Shown here piece after piece: positions 12,501-23,665 of a DNA stretch of 64,000 nt. Source of the stretch: Climacium dendroides. Its lineage: Eukaryota; Streptophyta; Bryopsida; Hypnales; Climaciaceae. A program made the translations under genes and the position numbers. The stretch covers positions 44,220,555-44,284,554 of the forward strand of contig OX467083.1 of assembly GCA_950106755.1 (NCBI GenBank), written 5' to 3'. Positions within the stretch are counted from its first letter, which is position 1, and every line of letters begins with the position of its first letter. The notes beneath the pieces are model-generated. The model saw only the letters and a list, made by a program, of their open reading frames with translations. It ran no database searches and was not told the origin of the DNA.

Positions 12501-14332
12501 TTCAGCCCTAAAAAGACCTCCAGTTTTTAAATTTTTGACACTCCGGCGGTGCAAATACAAAAAAAATTAAAGTATATTTTTAAAAATATATATTTAAAAT
12601 ATTTAAAATAGTAAAAAATAGTAAATCCAACATGGTGTTGATGTAGCATGTCAAATTTGAAAAATAAATAAATAAATAAATATTATATATATATATATGT
12701 ATATTCTAGATCTCATATCCAAGTACAAGTAGTTGAATGTAGAACTGATCATGTATTAAGTATATATTTATAAAATACATACTTTAGTTATATGCCAAAT
12801 TACATGATGTAATTATAACATAGCATCAAAATTAATCACCAAATTTGTGAGCCCGTGGAGGGCATCAATTAAAGTGATCCTAACCATTAATTTAGAGCAC
12901 ATGTAGATAAGGATCAAATCCCACACCTTCCCAATGGATTGCCAATTGAGTGGGAACTTTTTGAAAAAAATGACAAGCTAAACAAGGTTTGGTGCCAACT
13001 TGACCCTAAGCATGTTACTAAGGGCTAACTGCCATGTGAGTCAAGCGGGTAAAGAAGGACACTTAGGGTTCGAGCCGGCAAGTTGTCTGTTGACCAATTT
13101 GGGGGAATGGTTTTTGAGGATTTTGAGTTTCACCAATGGATCGGTTGCTACTTTGACTTACAATACAAGGTCAAGATTCTTCTTATGACCTATTGAAGCA
13201 GGTCATTTGACTATTTAAACATGAATCTCAAACCTAAGAAAGTTTTTTGAAATGGAGGTGTAGTTAGAGGTGGACAAGTCTGTCTTTGGTTGAAAAGGTA
13301 ACATCCTGCAATATAATCCACTTGCTGGGTATGTTTGTCAAAGTCATAAAGGGCTCCCTTCTCTTACACATGGCAGGACAAATTTCAAAAATCCGGTGAA
13401 GTCTCCCTGTGGACATTAATGAGAGCGGGCACAGGGCAAATATATCTTTATTGACCCGACTCACATGGCAATTGGACCTAAACTCGATCTCTGATAAATA
13501 TGGTATATTGAATTGAACCAACCCTCTTATTCCCCATTTTTTTCAACTCACATGTTTGTGAGTAATGTAATTAAAAACTTTGAACATAATATCTGAGTAC
13601 TTAGGAGACGTAGCTTTACTACTTTTCTTGATACTAAACAGTATTCTTAGTGAACTTTCTGTTTGGAATACATGGCTTCTTCACAGCATTTTGTTAATGA
13701 CTAGGTTCTTGACATATTTTCAAATGGATTGTGACTTATTTTAAATTTTGCTTCTTGTACTTTTTTATTCCTTGTAAAGGCTATAATACGCGTACGTGGG
13801 CTGAAGACATTTTTTGCACCTCACTAATATGACATTGTTTTGTTTGTTTTTGTTTTTAGAATGGGCACATGTGAAGCCCATGACCTCTTGGAGTTCATAA
13901 AGTTTTTGCAAAACTTGAACCTTCCATTATTTGTTTTGTTGACTAAATTTAGAAGATTGCTGAGTATACTAGTATACTATATATTGTCCTACAAATACGG
14001 TTTTTGAACACATGTATGAGCCTTGATTCTCTACAAAGATAAAAATAGGATGTTTTTTTTAAAAACTAATCTCAAATAGCTTGTAATATGACTTTACTTG
14101 CTTCATACTTTAAACTAAAATGACTAAAAATAATTAGAATATTGCCCTCAAATAGGGATGTACCAAAAAAATTTTGTAATTATACTACGGGGATATAGAC
14201 CTTGCAGCCTCTTTTGAAGCTCAAATTTTTCCTAATGCATTATGTCTTTGAAGAAATGAATCTTTCATAATTTCATAAGTGGTTTAGAAAAACAAAACTT
14301 AAATTTCAATGCATAGCAAACTTGGCTATCTT
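9561..14332. other. AT-rich DNA without a recognisable gene
   Basis: Only short chance ORFs are present, for example the Phe/Ile-rich frame at 11942-12205 produced by T-rich sequence. Simple repeats occur at 12661-12698. The block 13000-13520 contains a partly palindromic pair of segments around CATGTGAGTC and a GGTTCGAGCC that resembles a pol III B box. No complete tRNA or SINE could be defined. Confidence 0.6.
12661..12698. repeat. (AAAT)n followed by (TA)n microsatellite
   Basis: Five AAAT-like units run directly into eight TA dinucleotides. It is a simple-sequence repeat inside gene-free AT-rich DNA. Confidence 0.85.
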
Positions 14333-14337
14333 GGATT

Positions 14338-14522
14338 TGTTGTAATTATAAAGAGACATACATACGACGAGGATGAAAACTAGTTGTATATATTAATACA
14401 ATAATATATGGTTGAGTACAAGCCTTCTTGTAGAAGGAGAAACACCGTTTGAATAATAGAACGGTGTGTCTGTAGCTATTCACTGTAAACTATATAACGT
14501 TTATAATCTCTATAACCTAACA
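14338..14522 (-). repeat. 3' LTR of copia element
   Basis: 185 bases, TGTTGTAATTATA to CTAACA. It is about 95% identical to the LTR at 19346-19528. The neighbouring purine tract on the minus strand (CTAAAGGGTGTG, ending at 14523) is the likely polypurine tract that primes plus-strand DNA. Confidence 0.93.
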
Positions 14523-14559
14523 CACACCCTTTAGCTGCAGAGCTGAATTAGTAAAACTC

Positions 14560-15432
14560 AAATTCGAACTTTGAAAAGAACTCCTGCATTGAGGTGAATT
14601 TGTTTAGCTTCAGAGGGAGAGCAACATATAACGTCCCTTTGCTACAAAGCAGAGGAAGCTGGTGGATCAAAGCTATGAAGACAAGTATAGTGATTTAGCT
14701 TGGGAAGTGATTTAGTTAAAATATCAACCGGCATTGTAGCTATAGAAATAAACATAAGTTGGAGTAACTAAGATTGGACCTTCTCTCGGAGGAAATGATA
14801 GTGCAAATCTATATGCTTAGAATGATTGTGATGCTTGGGATTCTTACTAAGAGCAATACAAGATTGGTTGTCTGAGTAAAGAATACTTGGAAGACGAAGA
14901 GTATATTTTAACTTGGAAATAATCGATTGAAGCCATATCAACTCTTTGACAGCTATTGCTGCAACAATATATTCAACTTCAGTAGAGGAAAGAGCGACAA
15001 TGGACTATCTTCGGCTCTGCCAAGAAATAATGCAGGCAGAATCGAGTTGAAAAAGATATCTTGAGATGAATTTGGGTCACCAGCCCAATCAGCATTACAC
15101 CAGCCAGTAAGAGTATGAGAACCTGAAGCATTAAAGTGAGCACTACTATAGAAAAGACCAATATGCATGGTGCCTTTTAAATAACGAAGAATCCATTTTA
15201 CGCCAAGCCAATGTACTGGGGCAGGATTGAACATAAATTGAAACAAATGATTAACTGGAAACGCAAGGTTCCACCTCGTACACGAAACCAGGTACTGTAA
15301 AGTGCCAAGCACCTGCTTATACGGCACAAAAGCCATAGCAGTGACTTCGGCCTGGGTGAGATTATCACTCTGAGTCCGGGAATAAAGGATTTCAGCTTCG
15401 AGCGATGTGACAACTGGATTGCAAGCAGACAT
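14560..15432 (-). pseudogene. Copia RNase H and end of RT
   Basis: The minus-strand frame from 15432 encodes the RT connection (VPYKQVLGTLQYLV, KWILRYLKGT) and then GWCNADWAGDP, the first RNase H Asp region. After a frame break the sequence continues as EVEYIVAAIAVKELIWLQ, then SDNQSCIALSKNPKHHN and KHIDLHYHFLREKV, which are the remaining copia RNase H blocks. RNase H removes the RNA strand during reverse transcription. Stop codons and a frame change make this copy non-functional. Confidence 0.88.
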
Positions 15433-15443
15433 ATTAAACTTAC

Positions 15444-16376
15444 TTAAGATATCTTTAATATATTTGATTGAGTTAATTGAAGAGTCTTATTAGGTCGATC
15501 ACGAATTATTTGAATGCCAAGAATATAGGCAATTTCCTTATTTTCTGTCATTGAGAATCTTTGAGAAAGCAAGGCTTTGTGAATGAAAAGGTATTCCAAA
15601 TCATTAGAAATTAAGACAAGATCGTAAATATACAAGCCAAGTAATATTATAAAAGATTCATGGCGTTTAAAGTACACAATAGGATCTGCAACACATTTGA
15701 GAAAGCCTTGGGTTAGTAAAAAAGTGTCAAGCAAGTCATACCAAACTTATGGGGCCTTCTTGAGTCCATAAAGGGATTTAAAAAGACGACACACTTTGTA
15801 TTCGTCACCAGGTTGAACATATCCTTTTAGTTGAGAAATAAAGATTTCTTCTTGTAAAATACTATGCAGAAATGCAGTAGTTACATCCATTTGATGGATA
15901 AAGTAATCTTATAATGTTGCAAAAGCAAGTAACAGTCTTAAAGAAGTCATTTTGATGATCGGGGAAAAGGTCTCATAAAAATCTAGACCTGGTTGCTGGG
16001 AAAATCTGCGGGCAACAAATCGTGCTTTGAAGCGAGCAATCGATCCATCTGCATGGTACTTGCGTAGGAAAAGCCATTTCATGCTGATGATGGATCAATG
16101 AGGTGGAGGGTCCACAAGCTCCCAAGTCTTGTTTGCAAGCAAGGAATTATACTCCTTATCCATGGCAATTTTCCAGTTGCTGGCATCGTCACTAGAAAGG
16201 GCTTCGGAGACAGTCATTGGTTTAGCAATTTGAGCTAATAGGCTGAAACTATAAAGATTCGTATCATGGAATTGGGGAGTGCGCCTTTGACCTTTGGTGG
16301 AATGTTCAGAGACTCGACGTGGTGAACTTTGATCAAGTTGGTCTTGACGAATATGAGCTCTCTGATGTGACGACAA
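15444..16376 (-). pseudogene. Copia reverse transcriptase, catalytic site altered
   Basis: Copia RT blocks are present in order: WKIAMDKEYNSLLANKTWEL near the start, QMDVTTAFLH (motif A), CRLFKSLYGLKKAP, then LLGLYIYDLVLI at the position of the YVDD motif C. The first Asp of the pair reads Tyr, so the polymerase would be dead even without the stops. Stops interrupt the frame, for example after LKKAP. Confidence 0.9.
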
Positions 16377-16670
16377 AACAGTTGGAGAATTGGGTGGAAA
16401 TTCAAAAGAATCAAGAGGTGGAGGAGAAGCAAGTGGGTCCGGCTATACACTCAAAGTGGAATCGGGAGCATCTGGTTGGCAATTGGAGGTTGCAAACTTC
16501 AAGGTCGAAATGTCAACCAAATAAGGTGCATCAGGATCTTCAGGTTGATTGGGGAAACCTAAGGAATCGAAAGAAGCATCACCAAGCTGGTTACCAAATA
16601 ATAATAAATCCTCATGAAAAACGACATCATGACTGGTGAATATTTTTTTAGTCTGAAGGTTGTAAAGGCG

Positions 16671-17310
16671 TTAACCTTTGATTCTAGTAGGAAAACCATA
16701 GCCAATAAAGATACTTTTAATGGTTTTAGAATCTAATTTCTTGCGTTGTTCGTCCGGAAGGTGAGCATAAGCTAAACACCCAAATATATGAAGGTGACTC
16801 AGGTCAGGCTTAAGACCCGTCCATAACTCATAAGGAGTGACATTTGTCAATGCTGAATTATAAGAACAGTTTTGCAAGTAATAGGCAGTAGCAACAATTT
16901 CAGCCCAGAATGAATTACTGAGGTGAGCAACGCTGAGCATGCTATGAGCAACTTCAACCAAAGTGCAATTCTTCCGTTCCGATATACCATTTTGAGCCGG
17001 GTTGTAGGGATTAGTTAGTTGACGTTGAATGCCGTGATCTTGACAAAATTGATTAAAAGCATGTGATATGAATTCTTCTCCATTGTCAAAACGTAGAATA
17101 AGAATCTTACGATCACCAAGGTGATTTTCAACAAGTACTTTATAAGCTTGAAAGTAGGATAGAACTGCTGATTTCTTCGATAAGAAGTATATATAGGTAA
17201 ACCGAGAGCAATCATTGATAAAAATGAGAAAATAAAGGGCACTGCTAAGTGATGGCGTGCTCATAGGTCCGCACAGATTTGTATGTATTAAAGCTAGCAG
17301 GACTGTGGCT
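16671..17310 (-). pseudogene. Copia integrase core
   Basis: The frame shows the rve integrase catalytic triad: Asp in FINDCSRFTYIYF, Asp in LRFDNGEEF, and Glu in NPAQNGISERKNCTLVE. The copia-specific LWTGLKPDLSHLHIFGC and SIFIGYGF blocks follow. Integrase inserts the DNA copy. The fragment of about 197 codons is open but is cut off from protease by a frameshift and stops. Confidence 0.92.
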
Positions 17311-17584
17311 TAGGTAGCAACAGTACTAGGATATGATATCTTAGTTTGCTTACCAAAAAGGCAACCCTCACAAGGAGGCAATATAGATTTTATTGAAGGT
17401 AATCCGGTGATTAACTTATTAGTTTTCATAAGATTCAACGATGAATGTTGAGGTGTCCCAGACAATAATGCCATCTGACAATCTCATAATTAGACTGATT
17501 GATAACAATAGTTAGATAATTAGAGTCCGAGGGTGCTAAGCCAATACCCAGGGAGAATAAGTTTCCTCCTTTGGGAATGCAATA

Positions 17585-18838
17585 TTACATGTGCTGTTTT
17601 AATTTTGGAGATTTTGTATTAATAATACACTCTGTTTGAGTGAATGTAAGCACTGTATGTCTTGTAGTAGTAAGTTGACTTATAGAAATTAGGTTTTTGG
17701 CAAGACCAGGTATGTGGAAAATATCTGGAATAAATAGACTTTGGCCGCTTGGTATTTTAAGAAGCATAAAACCGTAGCCTAGGGCATTGGGTGAATTGTT
17801 ATCACCGAGCAGAATAATTCTTGGAGTATCCAAAGTGTTATAATCTCAAAAGAGATCTTTGTGCGGAGACATATGTTGACTAGCACCGGAGTCAAGGTAC
17901 CAGAATAAGGAAATAGCTGATGTATCAAAGGTAGCAGAGAAAAGGACCGACAGAGAATCAATGGAAAGGGCTTTATGAGATTGGTGCCCATGTCTAGATT
18001 GCTCATGCTTCTTTTTATGGCAATCAGGTGCTTTATGGCCTGGAATTCCACAATAGTGACAAATAATAACGGAAGAATTAAGGGATGAATTAAAACTGGA
18101 AGAACTTTGCTATGTAGAGTTGTTAAATGGGGGTCAAAACTTGGACTTGCTCGATTTTTGAAATCGATTTGAAGAAAATCTTTTATTGTTAGTTGGTTTA
18201 ATAAACTTGCCCTTCACGCAAAAGGCACTGGTTTTAGGTGTGTCACACTTTGAAAGATTGATTGTATTTTGTTGCAAGATATTAGAAATAAGACTAATCA
18301 ATGTGAGATCAAATAATCCTCCTTGAGTCGTGACAAATGCGCTCCATGATTTTGGCAGAGCTCCAAGTAGGAGATTAACCTACTGGGCCTCTGAGAAAGT
18401 ACATCCTAAAATAGAAGCTTCTTGAACTAAAGCTTGCCAGGATTCCAAAAATGAAACGATGTCATCATTTTCAGACATCGTCATTCGGCATAACTGTTTA
18501 TGTAAGTGTACTTGTGAAGCTTGATTAGATTTTTGATAAATTGTCTTAATTCAATCCCAAACTAACTTTGAAGTAGTTAAAGGTTGTAAAGAAATTAACT
18601 GATTTTCTTCACAATGGAGAAGGATGCCCGCTCGGGCTTTGGAATCTTTCAATCGCCAAGTTGTTAAATTGGCAACATTGGAAGAGGCAGGCTGAGCTTC
18701 CGTACCATCCACGATGGACCATAATTCGGACTTGATGAGGAGCATCTCGATTTTTATACTCCATGAAGCATAGTTTGAAGCAATGAGAGGAGGAATGTTG
18801 TAGGCTCGAGGAGTCGAGCTGGCAGAAGGCAAGGCCAT
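17585..18838 (-). pseudogene. Copia gag and protease
   Basis: Translation starts at ATG 18838 (MALPSASSTPRAYNIPPL), the usual start of a plant copia gag, with the ASWSIKIEMLL and WDL-like UBN2 region. A CCHC zinc knuckle (CHYCGIPGHKAPDC, about 18060-18010) and then the protease active site WYLDSGASQHMSPH (about 17910-17860) follow. The stretch IFHIPGLAKNLISISQL leads toward integrase. Several in-frame stops interrupt it, for example right after SKLVWD at 18551 and after DLF before 17833. Confidence 0.9.
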
Positions 18839-18951
18839 AATTGGATTAAAGCAAGTCCAAACCTCTCTCCAGATTGGCTCTAATTAGCATTAAACAACTC
18901 GTCAGTAAAATATTGCAGATTCATGTCATCAAACTGGCCAGGTGCATCGAC

Positions 18952-19320
18952 CTAGCTTAAAATACTTATTGCATCCAGATAAGCTACAAGCGCATTGGAG
19001 ATCTTGTATGGGGTAATTTCGAATTCTAAAGGTTGTTGATCTTCTTTTCTTTCTTGCGGTGTTGATTCAACAGGTTCAAGTTGAACTTGAAAGAAAGCAC
19101 TGGTGAGGTCGATAGTTTGAATAGGAGTTTGAGCGAATTCCCTCAAAAGAGTGGAGATTAATCCATCGTCAAGATTATCTGCATCTTCTTCGCTTGAAAG
19201 TGCAGAAAAATAAGTATCAATTGTGTAATTGAGGCACAGTTGCACTTTAGCTTCTTCTCGAAGCTTATCAACAATGATCAAATCGTCTACATCAGTAATC
19301 GGTGCTTCAATGTAGCACAT
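18952..19320 (-). CDS. Unknown 122-aa ORF in the copia leader
   Basis: An intact ORF runs from ATG 19320 to a stop at 18952, starting 14 bases after the primer-binding site and ending 113 bases before gag. The product is acidic (DVDDLIIVDKLREEAK, SSEEDADNLDDGLIST, QERKEDQQPLEFE) and Leu/Ile-rich, with no signal peptide or membrane segment that I can see. I do not recognise it. It is unbroken although every gag-pol block of the element is broken. It could be a captured host exon, an element-specific leader protein, or chance. Confidence 0.4.
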   Translation of the reverse strand: MCYIEAPITDVDDLIIVDKLREEAKVQLCLNYTIDTYFSALSSEEDADNLDDGLISTLLREFAQTPIQTIDLTSAFFQVQLEPVESTPQERKEDQQPLEFEITPYKISNALVAYLDAISILS

Positions 19321-19333
19321 GATGCTTATCAAT

Positions 19334-19345
19334 GCTCTGATACCA
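19334..19345 (-). other. Primer-binding site for initiator tRNA-Met
   Basis: On the minus strand TGGTATCAGAGC follows the 5' LTR directly. It is complementary to the 3' end of plant initiator tRNA-Met and is the classic copia primer site. It fixes the element's orientation. Confidence 0.93.
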
Positions 19346-19528
19346 TGTTGTAATTATAAAGACACACACGCAACGAGGATGAAAACTACTTGTATATATT
19401 AATACAATAATATATGATTGAGTACAAGCCTTCTTGTAGAAAGAGAAACACCATTTGAATAATAGAACGGTGTGTCTATAGCTATTCACTGTAAACTATA
19501 TAACGTTTATAATCTCTATAATCTAACA
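19346..19528 (-). repeat. 5' LTR of copia element
   Basis: 183 bases. It starts TGTTGTAATTATA and ends CTAACA, and is followed by the target duplication GGATT at 19529-19533. Confidence 0.93.
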
Positions 19529-19779
19529 GGATTCTTGGTTGAACTAAATCAAAACTCTAACTTCTAACGGACAAACTTGCTAAATTTGGCAAAATAACAA
19601 TTTTGGATAGATACATGTGATTTGAAATTTCCATATTTTTGGCCTAAATTTTAATAGAAGATGTGAATAAAAATATTTTTTCATGTCCACTAAAGTTCAA
19701 GACATTTGAATTTATGAGTCAAAAGTTATGGCCTAGTATGTTACTTTTTTTTGTAAATGGACAATTTGGATAGATAAAA

Positions 19780-21800
19780 AGAATTACTTTTTTTCAAAAA
19801 AAAACATTTGAAATTGATTTTCTGGATTTATAAACATGTAAAAAACTTTGAATCATTCCATTTTGATCAATGAGTCAAAAATTATGAGGAGTTTTAGTTT
19901 GCGGATAGTTATGGATTCTTTACTCTAAAATAAACTTTGAAGTCCTTTATTTAACTCAATTTTTAATATTTTTGGAAATTTTTTAAAAATTAGGTGTACA
20001 TTGTTTATTACAACATTACCACCATTGGGATTGGCATTTTTCAATTCCATAAATAAATTATTAACAATTTAGTATTTTGAATCATTCTCTACATCTTTCT
20101 ACTTACTATTTTTTTTCTATCTATTGTACAATTTCAAATGATCTCAAAATTTTCAAGCATGTAGCCAACTTGCCTTGAAGAATGAATCCAAATAATTACA
20201 ATCATTTTGTACATTTTTTCATAATGATCTGATCTTGTGAAGTGCAGCTACTCGTTTTTCACAAGGCCAAAAAAAAGGATTTTTGTCACTTCAAATACTA
20301 ATATCTTGCAATCCACGTTGTGAAAATTTCCAAAAAAATTTCCAAATATTTTCAAGTTAGCATGATAAAATATCCTATGATTATATGTGTTCAAAAATGT
20401 TTTTTTTCTAAGATTTGGTAATTGTACTAGAAATGGCAGTTTTGGAGTGTTTTTGGTGAAAACATAGTTAAAGAACTTCAAAGATTAATATGAAAATGAA
20501 GAAAATGAAAATTTAGTTATCTTAAATCATTGATCATGGTCTTCCATTTCCAAAATGGTAAAATTCATTCCAATTTAAGTTTTCTAGTGGAAGCTATGAC
20601 TAAATGAAGTTTAGCTTTAGAAGAGGCTATTTAAACTTCATCTATGGTTTTCTACTAACCTTTGGATTCAAATTGACTTATGAATTTGGGTATGAATTTT
20701 GGTTTAAGTCTACTTTCTAAGTTTTAAATTTAACCTAGAATAGATGCAGAAGCACTACTTTCATCCATTCTTAGTTTTAAACTTTATCCCTAAGTATCTA
20801 TCTTGTTTTGACTCTATTTTCTGAGTATGAATTAGATTTTGAACCTCTTAAATTCCTATATGATTATAAATTTTAATTATTATTTAGTTGTTTTCAAACG
20901 ATTCTTAATTGCTATCTACTAAATTTTTTAGGCTTTGGACTTCTTATGTCAATTTATTATTTTAAAAATTTTATTATTTTTTCTTTGTAGGGACTAAAAT
21001 TACCTATCAGGTTACTAAGACACTTAGAGTTTAGACTTTCCTAGTGAAAGTTATGGATGGATGATGTTCAATAACTAATCATTACTTTAACCCCTATGGA
21101 TTTTTGACTATGTTTTTACCAAAAACATTTCAAAACTACCATTTCTAGTACAATTACCAAATCTTTAAAAGAAAAACATAATTGTACACATGTAACTATA
21201 GGATCTTGTAGTACCTTGATTTGAGAAGATGTGGAGAAAATTTTCAGAAATTTCCACTATGTGGATTGCAAAATATTAGTATTGGAAATGAAAAAATCCT
21301 TTTTTTGGCCCTATGAAAAACTGGGTAATTGCACTTTGCAAGGTCATATCATTATGAAAAAATGTCCAAAATGATTGTATTCCTTTGGATTCATTATTCA
21401 AAGAAATTTGGCTATATGTTTGAAAAATTTTAGATCATTTGGAATTGTACAACATATAGGAAAAAAATAGTAAGTAGGAAGAAGTAAAAAATCAATCAAA
21501 ATATCAAATTATTAACTTTTTATTTATGGAATTGAAAAATGCCAATTCCAATGGTGTAATAAATAATTTACACCTATTGTTTTTATTTTTTCCAAAAATA
21601 TTGAAAATTGAGTTAAATAAATGACTTCAAAATTTATCTTAGAAAAGAGATTCTATAACTATTTGTAAACTACCCACAACTAAAACTCCTCATGACTTTC
21701 ATCTCATTAATTAAAATAGAATGATTAAAAGCTTCCACAAATATATAAATCTAAAAAATCAATTTCGAATTTTTATTTTTTTTAAAAGTGATTTTTAAAG
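19780..21800. repeat. Long imperfect inverted repeat, arms about 690 bases
   Basis: The left arm (about 19780-20467) matches the reverse complement of the right arm (about 21108-21800) over its whole length. Shared landmarks include AGATTTGGTAATTGTACTAG, AATCATTTTG, the GGCATTTTTCAATTCC block and ATTTAACTCAATTTT. By eye the arms are about 75-80% identical with small gaps, separated by a 640-base loop. Weaker similarity may extend a further 150 bases outward. No coding capacity or clear terminal motif was found. It may be two head-to-head copies of an old repeat, a fold-back transposon, or the ends of an unknown element. Confidence 0.75.
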
Positions 21801-22251
21801 AATTTTTTTAGTTGCCTAGGTTGTCCACCAAGCAATGAAAACTACATATCATACAATAACTTTTTAACCATATAATTAGAAGTTATAAAAAAATTTGGAG
21901 CTTTAAAGCTACTCCTTAGGCACATGTTGTGTGAAAATTGCAAAGAAAATAAATAAAAATTCCATTTGTAGTAAGCTGCCCCAAATCACTTAATTGCTAG
22001 AAAATGTAGTTTGGTCCTTTAGGGGTTAAAACTTCATTTACTAATTTCTTTCAATTTACTCCTTTGACCCGTTAACACTTGAGAATTGGCCTACGGTTTT
22101 AAAACAAAATATTGAATACAATATGTGTGACAATAAAGTACTAAATTGAAAGCCTGACACTGCATCAAGTTTCCACCAATTGATTACTATTTGTATTCAA
22201 AATTTCGTGTTTTTGCCCTGCATCCCAATAGTGTTAGAATTAATGAAAAGG

Positions 22252-22390
22252 ATTCACTACAAGGAAAAATATGGTTGAATTGACTAAAATTTGACACAAA
22301 TGTGTCAACTATGCTGTCAATTAGGACACCTTGATTTGGACATCAAAGTGACAGAACTTTGTCAATCTTTGTCAATCTTTGTGTTAATTT
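22252..22390 (+). repeat. CACTA left terminus and subterminal motifs
   Basis: Target duplication ATT, then the CACTACAAGG terminus at 22255. Downstream, TTGACACAAATGTGTCAA forms a small palindrome at about 22290, CTGTCAATTAGGACACC follows at about 22315, and TTTGTCAATC is repeated twice at about 22360-22380. Confidence 0.8.
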
Positions 22391-23665
22391 GTGACAAAAA
22401 TTGAGTCAATTTACCTTTTTGATATAATATAATAGTTGCCACAATGGATTTCTGTAGTCCAATAAGCTTGCTCACATGTGGTCCAATCAGCAAGCAATGA
22501 ATGTGAACCGTGTCAATTCCCACATTACAATATTTCTACATAGTAGAGCTTTCCATGAATGTTTTTTTGTAAATGTGAACAATTTTTGGAGCTTCACGGC
22601 TTTAGTTACCTTTACATAACATGCATGAATTTCCCACATTTACAAGCTCTAATTCAATTTCTTTTTCAATAACCTGCACATATTTGGAATGGACTCATAA
22701 TTGACTCATACAAATCCAATAATATTGTTGACATTTGCATCCCATTAATAATATCACATACATATATAGAAGCATATATATGTTCGCTTCCTGCCACAAA
22801 GCGCAGTTGCTATAACTAATTTAGCCTACTATAACTAACATACTCTCTGCTGAAAGTACTTGCCATTGCTTCTGCTGATCCAATCTATGACTTACACACC
22901 CACACAAAATTTTCCTTCAAGATCTACAATTCAAAAGCCCATCCTTTGCTTGAAAAACACAAGGTTATCTCTGTTGACCTAGCATTCTACTTCACTTGTT
23001 TTTCTCACTGAAAACTTCCTACTTTTATTGTAAGACTTTTTATATACACCTTTGTTTAAAAAACAAACACAAAAGGATGTAGATGCAAACGAACATGCGG
23101 GGACTACCTTGGTCTCCATTGGACAAAAGTTCACAACCTGTAATTCTCCATTCGACACAACTCCATTTGGCACCATTCCTTTGGGCACACCTCTAGAGCT
23201 TGGATCCTACAAAAATTTGGCCCTTCAGTGAAAAGTTCAACAATACGAAAAGATGTTTCAAATAACTCATAGGTTGACAAATGCTACTAAAAACGCCCTA
23301 ACCCTTTCATAAGATACTTATGGTAGTCCTTCTAACAATCCTTCCAATATTCCATGTGCATGTTTTTTAATGGTTGTCACATGATAATATACCTGTAACT
23401 CCTTTCCTTCATGCAATCTGTGTCACTCTGCTTTTCCGCCGTCCAGATTTTTGACATTCATTGTAGAGGCGTGTTCCTTGGCATTCTTTAGAGGATCCAC
23501 CGTCTTGCACAAATAACATTGCCTTGTCAGTTGTTATTTCACATCTTAGGGTACTACCAAATTGGTACACAATACACGGACATAGCTCATACATTGTGAG
23601 AATGTTGCCGAAGAGTTGCACTCTACACCTCCACGCATCATGCGGAAAATTAGGTCGCATGCCAA

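Larger units (their letters stand above)
14338..19528 (-). mobile_element. Ty1/copia LTR retrotransposon, 5.2 kb, decayed
   Basis: Two LTRs of about 185 bases begin TGTTG and end AACA. They flank a minus-strand gag-protease-integrase-RT-RNase H region in the copia order (integrase before RT). The target duplication is GGATT on both sides (14333-14337 and 19529-19533). A primer site complementary to initiator tRNA-Met abuts the 5' LTR. The LTRs differ at roughly ten places by eye, mostly transitions, so the insertion is not recent. The coding region has several stops and at least two frameshifts. An extra 122-codon ORF lies between primer site and gag. Confidence 0.95.

Noticed and set aside
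13060..13080. Possible tRNA gene from GGGTTCGAGCC
   Set aside because: No cloverleaf could be drawn. The A box and acceptor stem are missing.
20248..20481. 77-codon ORF
   Set aside because: It lies inside the left arm of the long inverted repeat and is not preserved in the other arm.
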